NCBI GenBank assembly: GCA_038503035.1
Contig: JAVSML010018983.1
Location: 94,713 to 158,712, forward strand
Source of the DNA: Crocodylus rhombifer
Taxonomy: Eukaryota; Chordata; Crocodylia; Crocodylidae
Direction of reading: 5' to 3'
Length of the DNA: 64,000 bases
The notes under the pieces were generated by a model. That model had not been told where the DNA came from. It was given only the letters and a program-made list of their open reading frames with translations, and made no database searches. The position numbers were made by a program, and so were the translations under genes. Of the stretch, positions 1 to 11,158 are shown one piece after another. How positions within the stretch are numbered: position 1 is the first letter of the stretch; each line of letters opens with the position of its first letter.

Positions 1-147
1 AGGTGGCTGGATTGCAATAGGACCAGAGATCCTGCAGGTTAGTCCCAGAATATGACTTACCCTCCATAAATGTGCACGACCAGTGGAGTCCACTCATTCA
101 AGCAGGGAACGGTCAGGACCCCTGGGTCCTATTCTCAGGCCTGGGAG

Positions 148-262
148 TGTGGCTAAGAAGTTCAAGCTTTGAACTGGGAGTCAGGGCTATCCAAAGTTCT
201 GCCACCAACTTTCTATGCACCCTTACTTAATCCTCCCCCATGCCTCTTTTTACCTCATCAGT
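148..262 (+). repeat. MIR-like SINE fragment
   Basis: It resembles a diverged MIR: a tRNA-like head with ...GAACTGGGAGTCAGGG..., then the core and the 'cctcatcagtaaaa' segment that matches MIR's 'cctcatctgtaaaa'. Weakly supported. Confidence 0.4.
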
Positions 263-3200
263 AAAAGCAGGGGGGATGGGGTTTGCTTCCCGGTGCACTA
301 AACTGAGGCAGACCCTGACCCCAGTGCAGCCCTCGATGTCAGTGGCAGCAGACGCAGCCCTTCCTGTCCACAGCTGCCTTTCTGCAGCACTCGGCATTCT
401 GCCTGGGAGTCACGGGCAACACAGCACACAGCCCAGGCAGCAACTGTCATCAGCTTCCAAAGCACGTTCTGCTGCTGAAGAGCACGCTCACACCTGCCTG
501 CAGCCAAAGCAGGGCACTCTTCTGTCCTCAGGCAGCAGCAGAAGAAAAGGGAGTGGGAGGGACTGAGGGGGGAGTTGAGTGGAGGGGACATGAAGTTGGT
601 GTAGGTGCCAGACTTCAGATTACAAAGAGAAACAGGTTTTTGCCAGCATCAGTACCACAGGACACCAAAGCCAGGCTGCTTGTGACATGCTTTTTTTCAA
701 TCGCTCGCTGTGTGGCAGAGACTGGGCTCGCACACCAGTGAAACCATCTTGGAGGTTAGCAGCTTGGAAGGAGCATTGGGCAAGAGGCTCTTGCTGAGGC
801 AGCAGTGAACAGGAAACTCCAACTGTCTGGATGGAGGACAACTGCCTGCTAAAAACTGTGCCCCACCGCCGAGTTGCAACCAGCAGACCAAGAGGCTGAC
901 AGTGCAGGAAGCAGGTAAATGGTAAAACAGAATGGTGCACCAGGGAGTTATGGTCATTGTTTGTGAAAGCACAAGATGGATCCCTATGGGGGTTAGAGCA
1001 CAGTGTGTGCTTGGCCCCTATGACCATGAGACTGGGACAGAGGAAGGAAGGCACACGGGAGCCATGCCCCTGGCAGAGCTAGCTGCAGCACCTTGTGCCT
1101 GGGCCTACCATTCAGCCAAGATCCCTCCACGTGGTATGTCCAATTGCTCCTGCTATCGCGCACCTCACGGTGCCTCTTGGGAGGTGTTGGTTTGCGGGTG
1201 AGTTTTAGGGTATAGATGATTATCTCTGTAGAATTCAAAACAACAGTGAACCTGTGCTACCAAAGCCAGTTTTCTGACTGCTCCTCTTGCAGGTCTGCTG
1301 GGCTTGTGGGTGCACTTACTAAATACTCTGAGCAACACTTTTCTGGGTGGGTTTGGGCTTCCGAGGGAGGAGGGGCAGCAGCAGAAAGGGAACTATCGTG
1401 ATTCCCTTCTTGTCACAGCACTTCTGGAAGACAGTATACTGACAGCCCTGCAGCTCATGGGCTTGTGTGCACTGACATAAGAGAGAGAGCATGGGCAAAG
1501 CAAACACCCCCCACCAGCAGTGCCCCTCATCCTCCACTGGGGAGGATGGCCTCTGTAAGCATTCAGTGCCCAGCTGCAGCCCCTCCTCTTACAAGGGGTT
1601 CAGTTTTGATAGGTTGGGATCCTAGTCGCCAGACTACAAGGAGCTGAGCCAGAACTCATCTTTCTATTTCCCAAAGGCAAGAGAACAGCCTTCAAGTGGT
1701 CAGAACCTTTTGTGGTTTCTGCTCCAGTTTGGAACAAGCAGCCATCGGTCCAACAAGCCATCCAGCCCTCTCCCCAGATACTGTTTTTGACTAAAGATCC
1801 CATGAGGCTGCTGCTGTTCTGGGTTGGTTCTCTCTTTGTTCTGGGTTTGTCCTTTCCCTCACTTCTATGTTCTTTGGTCCCTCCCAGCCACACTTTCCAC
1901 CCTCTCATACCCCGCTTCCAGACAATCCATCAACACTTGCAGCTTTTTGCTCCTTGAACGAGCGTTTCCAGTAAATCTGTGAGGGTACTCATTTGAATCG
2001 GTTGAGCCCAATTTACCCTGAAGTCAGTGGAGTTAAGCAGAAATGGCTAGAATGCTCTGCTTAAACCCCAGAAGACCTCAGTCTCACTGGAGTACAAATC
2101 ATCCCAGCTGGAAAATTATTACTGAGCACATTCCTATGAAAACAGAGCTCATCACCTCCCTATTAAGAGAGACAGAGAGATGACCAGGGCATTGCTGTAC
2201 CACTGCTGGCTGGCCAGAGGGTTCAACAGCTGGGCTACCAGATACCACACCAGAGGGCTAGCCCCACCCCTTTCCCTATGCTGGATTCCAACATGGCTTT
2301 GGGCACATACATGCAGAAACAAACTGGGCTGATCCTGAGTGTGGACAGAACTTAAAACAGATGAGAGATCTCTGAGGCTGCTGAAGTGGTGCCAGACTTC
2401 CTCCTACCATGCCACTGTGCTGAGTGCCTTTCCCTAGCAGTGCTCATACCACCCCCCTCTCTCCCTATCAGTTCCCTCTACTAAGGACAGAAACTATTGA
2501 ACATAGGCATACTGGCCCAAGAGCATTTTCCAGGCCTATGTCTCTCAGTGTGTTGGGTGCTGCATTTGCATCTGCTTGGGTTGGTTCTCACTGCTGATCA
2601 AACAGCATCAGTAGTTGCAGACACATGCCTGGTTCAGAGGAAGACCTGCTAGCCCACAGCTAACATGAATCCAAGCTGAGCTCTGATTTCTCCCTTGACA
2701 GATTCTTTGCCATAATGCTGGGGAATCAAATACCTCATTACTGCAGCCTCTGAGTACGTATATACCGGATCCTGCTGTTACCTGTTTCCCCTGACTTTTC
2801 CCTCTGCTAACTGGATCTTTTCAAGGCAGGAGTGCTAGGCTTGGAACATTTTTCTTTTGAATTAAATAAAAAGCCAACCCTGTATGTCAACTGCTGCTTT
2901 AAGTGTCCTGCCATCCTTCTGTAGAGCCTCTGAGTGCAGAGTGCTTTTCGTACTTACACCTCTTCTCAGATGGCTTTGCAGGCACAAAGCCAACCTCACT
3001 TACTACCCCATAGGAGGTAACTCAGAATCACCAGCAGTTTACTGAAACTTAGGCTGGGGGAGGGTAAGACCTGCTTTCCAGAAAAGCCAAGCTCTCATTT
3101 GAGCTCCTCTGAAAATCAGGCTGTAGAAATGATATGCTGAAGGTCCTGTTCAGTGCATCAGTGGCAGAACCAGAACCAGGACATAGGTCTTCTGAGCCCC

Positions 3201-5610
3201 AGACTGCTGCAATCCCCACAACAGCCCTGTAGATTATTCACAGGAAAAAGTGCTAATGCAGCATGATCCTCTGAGCTGTGAGTGGTCTAAGTCCTGCACT
3301 GCAGAGTCAGCAGGATCACTCCTGTATGGGGGTGGAGCTCCTAGCCCTACTAACTGAAGCACAGAAGGGCCCCTTCCCTTACTGGAACTTGAGCTGGGAC
3401 CCCTTGGCCAAAGATCTCCCCATGAGTGGAAATTATACACCACTCACCAGCCACTGCAGCCCACAGGCCTCTGTAAGGAACTGGGAATGGGCTGGGAGCT
3501 GATGTACAGGAGCTCCCCTCTCCATCCTGAGCCACTCTGTTCTCAATCACGGAGTGTCCTGAAGATGGACCAGGCTGGGGCCATGCCCTCTCTAGAGTGT
3601 CACTAACTTCCCCAAGTTGGGCACACTGTTGTGTGGTGGCTCTTTCACAAGCAATGCCCCAGCTGTGTTCTCACTAGGGCCCACACTCGGTCATCTCTCA
3701 GCTGGGGCTATCTGGTGCCTGAGCTCCCATTGCCATGGCACTCTTCACCCCAAAGGTTCCCAAGGTATTTCACAACTGACCAAGTCCCTGCCCCATGTGG
3801 GAGTTGCTGGGTCGAAGAGCATGTGCTACTAGTCCCCTTCAGGTATCCTTGGAGAGGGTGCTGTGTTATGGCTTAGTAGCAGGAGCTGCAGGAGAGTGAT
3901 TTGACACAAATCCAGGGCTGTAGCCCAGCTGTGCAGTGTCACTCAGTGCAGGAGATTGCTACCCCTAACAGCCTGCTTTGCCCCCAGCTGACAGCAAATA
4001 GATACAGATTAACATTGCATTTAAGGAGGAGGAGGCTCAGCTATGACTATCCAGAAGTCACTAACAGGCACCCACTCCTGGAACTTGCCGCATACCAACA
4101 CTGACCAGGAGCTTAAGGCCAGGTGAGGCATGAGCCAACTCCAGGGCTTGGTTGGGCACTTGGGAGAGGAAGCTCATGACTTTGGCATGGCCCTAATCTC
4201 CATTGCTGTTAATGCATGCTTCCCCACAGCGCACTGTAAAGCAGGATCTGTGTAACAGGCTGTCATGACTGTGTATCTGAACCATTTATCCCTCACCACC
4301 ACACTGCAGGAAGCAACAGCAAACCGCATCAGCCCATTAACGAGTTGGCTTATAGAGCAGCAGCTTTTCAAATATATAGCTGGGGCATTTGAGGGTTTCA
4401 TTTTACACTGAAAGCAGAAAGGATTAATTGGAGGCAGCTTCTGAGCCAAGCCGTCAGCTCTTTGCAGCATGGCTGGTGCCTGTTACCAATCTGTTGCCCC
4501 TCATCCTGCAGTGCAGAGAGATAACAACACACTCAGCTCCTGTTGACTTCAGCAGAAACTGAGCATGCTCAGCATCTTGCAGGATCTGTTCCAGCATCCC
4601 CATAACCCTTCTAGCTAGACAGGTAGCTAAACACAATCACTAATGCAGCAGATGACGTAACAGATTGGGCTAAGCTGCTCTCAGAGGTGTGATCACAGCT
4701 CCTGGGGACTTTTCTGGGAGTCAGGCAGAGCAGTCCAAGGCAGAATGTGGCCCTTAATGCCCTCTCAGTGCATTTATGGCAGTGCCTCTCCCCAAAACTA
4801 GAAGAACATTATATTCCCCCATAAGCCATTAAAAATGATCCCCTAAGGTAGGGATGACTGTCTGTGGTTTACAGCCTGGGGCTGTGTGCTGGTATTGGTG
4901 TTTCGGTCCATGCCTGTGGTTGCAGAACTGAAAGCTGTGATCGTGCCACAACCGAGGGAGCAAGGAGGGGGGGCTTTGTCTGTGTTACTGACAGGCTCTG
5001 AGGATCTGCAGAGGTATGAGAGATTCAGGCCTGGAGAAATGAGGGAGGAGAGGGGTGTTTCAGTAGATGGACTTGAGGAGCCTGAGAAGTGGAGTGCAAG
5101 CACTGTGGTTTCTAGAGCAGTGGCCTGAGACAAACAGAGCAGGAATCCCATGAGGTGCTGCCAGTGGAGGCTGAGGTTCATCAGCAGAGCTGCCTGAGAA
5201 GCCTAGGAGTGTAACAGCAAAGGATTTTGAAAGTTAGGGCCAGCATGGGTGGGGTCAGCTGTCTTGAGGGCACTGGCACAGCGAACACTGGAATGATGTC
5301 TGGCCCCAGCCAGACTCTCACCCCCTCAGTATCACAACCACTGAAGCCACCTGCTGTTTTAATGAGACAACAGGATTGTGAAGGTGAGAAGCAGTGCAGT
5401 GGCTGCTGAAGCAGCTGTACAGGCAGTCTGACTTGGGAAATGCTGTCACCGCCACTGTAGCATATATGCATGATTAACCATTTGTGAGCTTTCAGCTGTG
5501 CCTATCTTCATACCACCAGCCAGGTACATGAAAAAGCCATGCCACTGCAATATAGATCAAGGGGCAGAAAAGGTTGTGAAGCCATACTGCACATGCACAT
5601 GCACATCTAT

Positions 5611-5700
5611 GGTCCTGTGTCTTTGTATCAGTTGTTCTGATATAGCTTCCATTAACAACAGCCAGAGTCATGAATGCTTAGGGTCTGTGTGCCAGATCCA
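5611..5700 (+). repeat. Dispersed repeat, copy 1
   Basis: About 90 bp is shared with 6715-6801 in the same orientation. The common core is atagcttccattaaca, with CAGCCA, AGTCATGA and GCCAGATCC in the same order and spacing. The family is not identified. Confidence 0.7.
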
Positions 5701-5804
5701 GATCCTGCATCTATGATGTTCAAGGGGAAGCAGTTGCTTTCTCATTTCCATCCAAAGCATCCAAAGTAAGGCTAAGGGCTGTCTGGCCCTGGATGACTAG
5801 TAAG

Positions 5805-6110
5805 ACCTTATGTGAGCTACTGCATTCAGTTCTGGCATCTCAATATGTGAGGAACCTTGGCAGAGAGATAGGCATTCCCCACTTGACTACCGAGCCCGTA
5901 CCTGGAAGGCTGTGATCAGATCTGCTCTCTTCAGGAATAGATGCATTGCAGAGAGTTCTGGAAATGAACAACATAAAATGCCTGCAGGCCTGAGGCACCG
6001 ACTGAGGAGAGACTGAAAGGACTGCATGTTGCTCAGCTGGACCCTAAGAGGGACATGATGATGATGACAGTGTAGAAGGATGTCACTGACAGAGAGAGGA
6101 ATTCTCTAAC
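5805..6110 (+). mobile_element. Decayed CR1 LINE fragment
   Basis: It retains the order of CR1 landmarks: a 'leucine-glutamate-tyrosine' region (gctactgcattcagttctgg), then 'gaggagagactgaaaggact', then 'aagagggacatgatgatgat'. These correspond to the C-terminal part of the CR1 ORF2. Heavily mutated with no open frame. Confidence 0.55.
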
Positions 6111-6714
6111 AGGGGTAGTTATGGGAAATGAAGTGAAATGGAGCAAAGGAACAGTTTTAGCTCATTGAAACAGAGCTGTGCTCACATTCTAGTTCAGCCT
6201 GTCACCAATTTTTCAGGCCAATCCAGGTTGCAACCCTCCTTCCTTTCTTCTGCTGCATCACCGGTTTTCTTCAAGCAAATCTGTTCTGCAGGGCATTTGG
6301 GATACAGGAAAGTTTCATCTGACCCATAGCACACAGCTGCCTACAAAGAGGCTGGCAATCAAAGTGAGAAAGGGCATGTCAAACCAGAGCTAGGCCAAAG
6401 ACAGAGCTGCAGCCTGGAACCAGAACCTGGTCCAAGCTAAATAAGTTAAGGGGGATTGGAGTTAGTGGGCAAGGTCTGATTCAGCAATAAGCTATGTGCC
6501 TACATGAGGAGGTCTGGATAGGGATGTGGAATTGGATCTAGCCCCCTGCAAGGATTTCTAGAGATGTCTGGAGTAGGGGAAAAGCAGTAGAAGCAATAGA
6601 AAAGCAGTAGTAGCAATAGAAAACAGCTTTGCAGCAAATGCATAGCTAACCTTCCTCAAGGCCCGTTCCATATGCATCTTCTGACTGTAGGACACCAACA
6701 CTGTAATCTTCTAA

Positions 6715-6801
6715 GGTCCTGTCTTCTTATCAGTTGCTCATATATAGCTTCCATTAACACCAGCCAAAGTCATGAGTGTTTAGGGACTGTGGGCCAGATC
6801 C
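6715..6801 (+). repeat. Dispersed repeat, copy 2
   Basis: Second copy of the unit at 5611-5700. It is followed by the phrase gggccagatcctcagaag, which is common in old sauropsid DNA-transposon remnants. Confidence 0.7.
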
Positions 6802-7073
6802 TCAGAAGTGTTTAAGCACCTAACTCCTGCTGCCCTCAGTAAGAGTTTGTTGCTCCAAAGCCTTTGAGGATCTCGGCCTCCATGTCTAAATGTACTTGCT
6901 CAGAAATATAAGCATCTACCATTGAGCTTTATATGCTATGGCGGTGGCAGAATCAAGGACACCTCTCAGGAGACCTGGAAATTCTCAGGCAAATTGAGCA
7001 TGAGGGAAGAGGGGCAAAGTCAGGTTGCTTGGAAGGGCTTAATTTAGTGGGTGGGGTGGCTCGCTTTTAAGAG

Positions 7074-7135
7074 AGATCTCCCAGGTCCCTCCCCAGACAC
7101 CCACAGATCTCCCAGGTCCCTCCCCAGACACCCCC
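7074..7135 (+). repeat. 31-bp tandem duplication
   Basis: Two near-perfect 31-bp units, 7074-7104 and 7105-7135, each opening agatctcccaggtccctccc. The second unit and the following ~50 bp recur at 11089-11158. Confidence 0.85.
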
Positions 7136-7180
7136 AGAGCCAAACCCTGTCAGATGCTGCAGCACCCTTCAAAATTCTCC
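7107..7180 (+). repeat. Dispersed repeat shared with 11089-11158
   Basis: Shares ccccagacacccccagagc, then ctgtcagatgct and cagcacc, then ttcaaaattct in the same order with the copy at 11089-11158. Confidence 0.75.
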
Positions 7181-9339
7181 CATTGCTTTGAATGGGGGTA
7201 GGTGCCCACTCATGTGGCCAGTGATTAAATGTTGAGCAGGGGGCATAAGTGCTTCTGCCTTCCATGGCTTTATGTTTTACAAGCGCTCCTGGGAGTCAGC
7301 CCCGTGTGAGGCGGATGGAATGTGAGAGACCGACGGGTCCATAGGAGTTGGGCAGAGGCAAGCGGTGGAGGGAAGATGCACGTCGCAGCCCCCGGCCCCT
7401 TAGGGAGGTAGAGGCTGCTGGGAAAGCTGCTACAGGCAAGCAAGGGAGAAGAGACGCTCCTGAATCCCAAGGGCTGTGAAAGAGCATCAGGAGCACTGAG
7501 GGTCCTGGGCTAAAGGAAAAGGCATGATGGGATTGGAACAGCCAGGACAAAAGGACATTTTTCCCTCCTTTCACCCAGAATCCCTTCCCACAGACTCAAA
7601 AAAGGTGTCTGCAAAATAACTCTGTCCAAATGCTCAGTTGTAGAGGTGGAGAAATCTGCCCATGCAACAGAAGTCCCTGGCAGGAGAGGACAGGAGCAGG
7701 GCAGGGAGGGCTATGATAAACTCCAGAGCAGGTATGATTGATGGAGGCAAACCCTGCTGCATGCTGTGTGTGCATACTAGGATGCCACTCAGGTACCAGA
7801 GGCTGGGAGGAGGGCACAGCTGGCACAGAAAGAGCTGAGCAGTTGGATGTTGGCTGTTTTTCAGATGCTTGTTTAATGGGGAACATGAATGATTTAGCAG
7901 GGAATCTATTTTCCATTGTTTTACATGAATTATCCCTGGGGCTGGAGGAAGGATTTCAGGAGAGAAGTTTCTGGCAAACAGTCACGTACTAAGCATGCAA
8001 GCTCACAACCGCCCATCGGGTGCTGTTACTGACTGATGCAGGCACCTGCTGCCCTCTGTTCTGGGTGTATCCTGAGCAGTGTCTTGCCGCTGTGATCAGA
8101 GCTACCAGCAGGTGCAGGGAATGTACCTGCACTTCCCCACTGCCTGAAGTCATAGCCCAGGCACACCAGGAAAGCACTGAACTCTTCCACTCGGTTTAAC
8201 CTTGTTCCTCTGGCTGCAGATTAAAGAAAAGGCCTCCTCCTCCCTGCTGGAAAGCAGCTAAAGGAATCAAGATGTTGATCCTGGAGAGATTTGGTTGCTA
8301 ATTAGCCAGATTCCCAGGGACCCAGGGTGAAACAGGACTGAGCATCCAGCAGTTCTGGAGTTCAAGGTCCTAAATGCAACAGGGAGCTGCTTCACCCCAT
8401 GGGGAAGGCTGGAGAAAATGGCAGCTCTACTGTTGCATTAAACATGAGGAGATTTATCTCAGCCTGTCTCTTTCCCTATACATCCACACTCCGTGGGAGG
8501 TGAGACTGCGCTTGCCTTTCTAGGAGACAGCGGGGGCTGGAGGCAACGTGAAGCTAAGCTGAGCACAAGCAGAGGGGGCAATGGGAACTGGAAGAGGAAG
8601 GTGCTCCTGAACCCCTTTGTGAAAGAATTATGTAAGCACTGGAAATTGGCCCTCCCTACCGCTAGATTTGATAATGATTCCTGGGTTGGGTAATAAAAGC
8701 ACAGTTTAATTAAGAATTGATCCGACTTCTTAAGGGACTTCAAAGCAGCCACTTTGGCTTGATCAGAAAAAAAGCCATGTCTGGGCAGTATCCCTCACTC
8801 CCCAGCCACCAGTGGGTGACGCCAGGCCATTCAGGGGAGAGGTCATTCCATGTCAGAGTGAAAATGAGGCCCTATGCTCCAGGGAGAGGGAAGCATTCAG
8901 TCCCAATCACAGGCCCTGGAGCCCAATTGTTTTATTAACTGACACTGGTTCGACTGCACGGATGCAACCGGCTGGTAAATTGTGTCCCAGGACTTCCCAT
9001 TTCAGGGGTAGAAACATGTCATGTTCTAGAGACAGATGGAGCTGGTTCCCTAAGAGTGGGTGAGGCAGAGAGCAAGAGCATTCTCCAGCAGGACTACAGA
9101 GAACTTGCTCCTTAGGCAGTGGGTGTGTGTGAGAGAGGGAGGGAGAGCCTGTTTGTGTGTGTGTGAGAGAAAGAGAGACACAGATACACCAAAGACCTAT
9201 TCTCAAGTGAACACGTATGAGGAGGACACAGACACACAGAGGGGACTTGCTCCTGGGGAAGTGTGAGAGAAACAGTGACCTCATAATTACATTAGAAACC
9301 GTGTAAGGGATACTGACACACACCAGACAACCTGCTGGG

Positions 9340-9655
9340 ACCATATTTGGGATTAGGAAGGAATTTTACCTCCAGATTGGTAAAGACTGTGGGGAGGGAG
9401 GTTGCTTTCTTCTGTAGTGGGGGTGCGGGGGGCATGGCCCTGGGATCTCTTGAGCATATATTGACATTTCATAGAAGCAGGAGGTTGGCTGCCTTGGTTG
9501 CCCACTGTACCTGCGGCAGGGTAGGGTTGGTGGCCGTCTTATACAGAGTTCAGATTCTGGATTGTACAGGATGGGCTGGATGGGGGTGATCCTGCCTTGG
9601 ACTAGATGACTATCTGGAGGTCCCTTTCAGCCCCGCTTCTCTATGAGTCTATGAA
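9340..9655 (+). mobile_element. CR1 LINE 3' end
   Basis: It contains the CR1 3' UTR phrases gggattaggaaggaatttta, then tgatcctgccttggactaga, then the terminal block ending tctatgagtctatgaa, which is the degenerate ATTCTATG-type CR1 tail. The 5' end is truncated. It ends about 35 bp before the CpG island starts. Confidence 0.75.
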
Positions 9656-10034
9656 CCAGCTCCAGGGGCAGGTGAGAGACACGGACACGAGTGGTTTAGA
9701 GCGCGGGAGGCTGACACCCGCAGCAGCCCACCCGCCAGGCTTGGGCAGGGCAGGGCAGGGCAGGCCAGGACGCGCCTCGCTCCCTCCCTCGGGGGCAGGT
9801 GTCTCGCGCACACCCCTGCCCCTGGAGCATGTGCCGGGGCGGCGGGGTCCCCGCCCTTCGGGCTGCCCGCCACTGCGCACGGCCCCGCCACCCCCGGCCG
9901 CCGGCCCCGCTGGGCACAGCCAGGCCCCCGCCCCGTGGGGACCTGCCGGGGCGGGGCCGCCGCCCGCTGCCCGCGCCGGATTGGCTGCTGGGGGCGCCGC
10001 GGCGGAGACAGGCAGGGGCAGGGGCGGGGGCGGC

Positions 10035-10434
10035 NNNNNNNNNNNNNNNNNNNNNNNNNNNNNNNNNNNNNNNNNNNNNNNNNNNNNNNNNNNNNNNNNN
10101 NNNNNNNNNNNNNNNNNNNNNNNNNNNNNNNNNNNNNNNNNNNNNNNNNNNNNNNNNNNNNNNNNNNNNNNNNNNNNNNNNNNNNNNNNNNNNNNNNNNN
10201 NNNNNNNNNNNNNNNNNNNNNNNNNNNNNNNNNNNNNNNNNNNNNNNNNNNNNNNNNNNNNNNNNNNNNNNNNNNNNNNNNNNNNNNNNNNNNNNNNNNN
10301 NNNNNNNNNNNNNNNNNNNNNNNNNNNNNNNNNNNNNNNNNNNNNNNNNNNNNNNNNNNNNNNNNNNNNNNNNNNNNNNNNNNNNNNNNNNNNNNNNNNN
10401 NNNNNNNNNNNNNNNNNNNNNNNNNNNNNNNNNN
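10035..10434. other. Assembly gap of 400 N
   Basis: Exactly 400 Ns lie in the centre of the CpG island, so the probable transcription start region is missing. Reading frames that appear to run through it are artefacts. Confidence 0.99.
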
Positions 10435-10690
10435 AGCGCCGTGCGCTCCCCGCCGCCGGGTCCCTGCGGCCCCCGGGCCGGCCCCGCGTCGCCCGCCTGC
10501 CCCGTGCCGGCCCGGCCTCCCTGCTGAGCTGACTCGGGCCTCGGCGGCGGCTGTCGGGGCAGGCCGCGGGCGCTGGGCTCCCCGCCGGGGTCCGGAGGTG
10601 GCGGCGCCGCGAGCGGGAGGTGCCGGGCGCGGGGGCCCGCAGCTCCCGGCTCCCGCCGCGGGACACGCTCCCGCGGGCTCTGCGCTTCCC

Positions 10691-10710
10691 TCGAGTCGAG
10701 TCGAGTCGAG
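10691..10710. repeat. (TCGAG)4 microsatellite
   Basis: Four perfect TCGAG units within the CpG island, each with a CpG. Confidence 0.9.
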
Positions 10711-11088
10711 TAACGAGCTGTTGCCGTTTGCGTCCCCCCTTGTGACTGGAGCTGTGGCCCCGGCGCCTCTCGGGGGTCGGCGGAGGGGGTTGTTTACTGT
10801 CTCAGTTCAGAGCCAGGTCCCTCCTGATCCGGATGGATGTCACATCCACTCAGAGCTGATCCTCCCTGAGGTGAGGGGCCTGGCCAGGCTAAGCAGAGGG
10901 GGAGGGCTGGGAGAGGCCAGGCTGGCTGCTAGTCCTGCTGGGAGGGGTATTTTCAGGAAAGGACAGAGGAGAAACCAGCAGGAGCAGTTCTTGGTGCAGG
11001 TTCTACACACCACAGAGCTGCCGTGTCCGCCCCCATCCAGGCTGCCCTGGAGGAACTCGCACTTTATGCCTCTACCCAGTACCCACCT

Positions 11089-11158
11089 TTCCCAGGTCAC
11101 TCCCCAGACACCCCCAGAGCAAAACTGTCAGATGCTACAGCACCTTTCAAAATTCTAC
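11089..11158 (+). repeat. Dispersed repeat shared with 7107-7180
   Basis: Second copy, directly downstream of the CpG island. It is about 90% identical by eye with one short gap. Confidence 0.75.

Larger units (their letters stand above)
1..9339. other. Upstream intergenic DNA, no gene recognised
   Basis: Reading frames are short, overlap on both strands and show no known protein similarity. The content I can name is MIR-like sequence near 148-262 and (minus) 3085-3225, a decayed CR1 at 5805-6110, a dispersed repeat pair at 5611-5700 and 6715-6801, a 31-bp tandem duplication at 7074-7135, and GT/GA low complexity at about 9118-9190. The rest (for example 600-2000, 3300-5600 and 7700-9100) shows nothing I can classify. 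Confidence 0.6.
9690..10870 (+). promoter_or_regulatory. CpG island, candidate PSD promoter and non-coding exon 1
   Basis: The sequence from about 9690 turns abruptly GC- and CpG-rich and stays so to about 10870, across an assembly gap. Visible promoter-type elements are a GC box at 9948-9957, an inverted CCAAT box (ATTGG) at 9980-9984 and repeated GGGGCGGGG at 10014-10034. A good donor (CCTGAG/gtgagg) at 10870-10871 could end a non-coding first exon. No other gene begins here on either strand that I can recognise. Assignment to PSD rests on orientation and on its being the only CpG island upstream of the coding start, 13 kb away. Confidence 0.5.

Noticed and set aside
865..870. Search for a polyadenylation signal of an upstream gene; the only clear candidate is AATAAA at 2865-2870
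   Set aside because: No coding exon or GU-rich downstream element supports a gene ending there; a chance hexamer in AT-rich DNA is sufficient. No signal is present at 865-870 itself.
1..9690. Expected divergent neighbour FBXL15
   Set aside because: No F-box or leucine-rich repeat coding sequence is seen on either strand.
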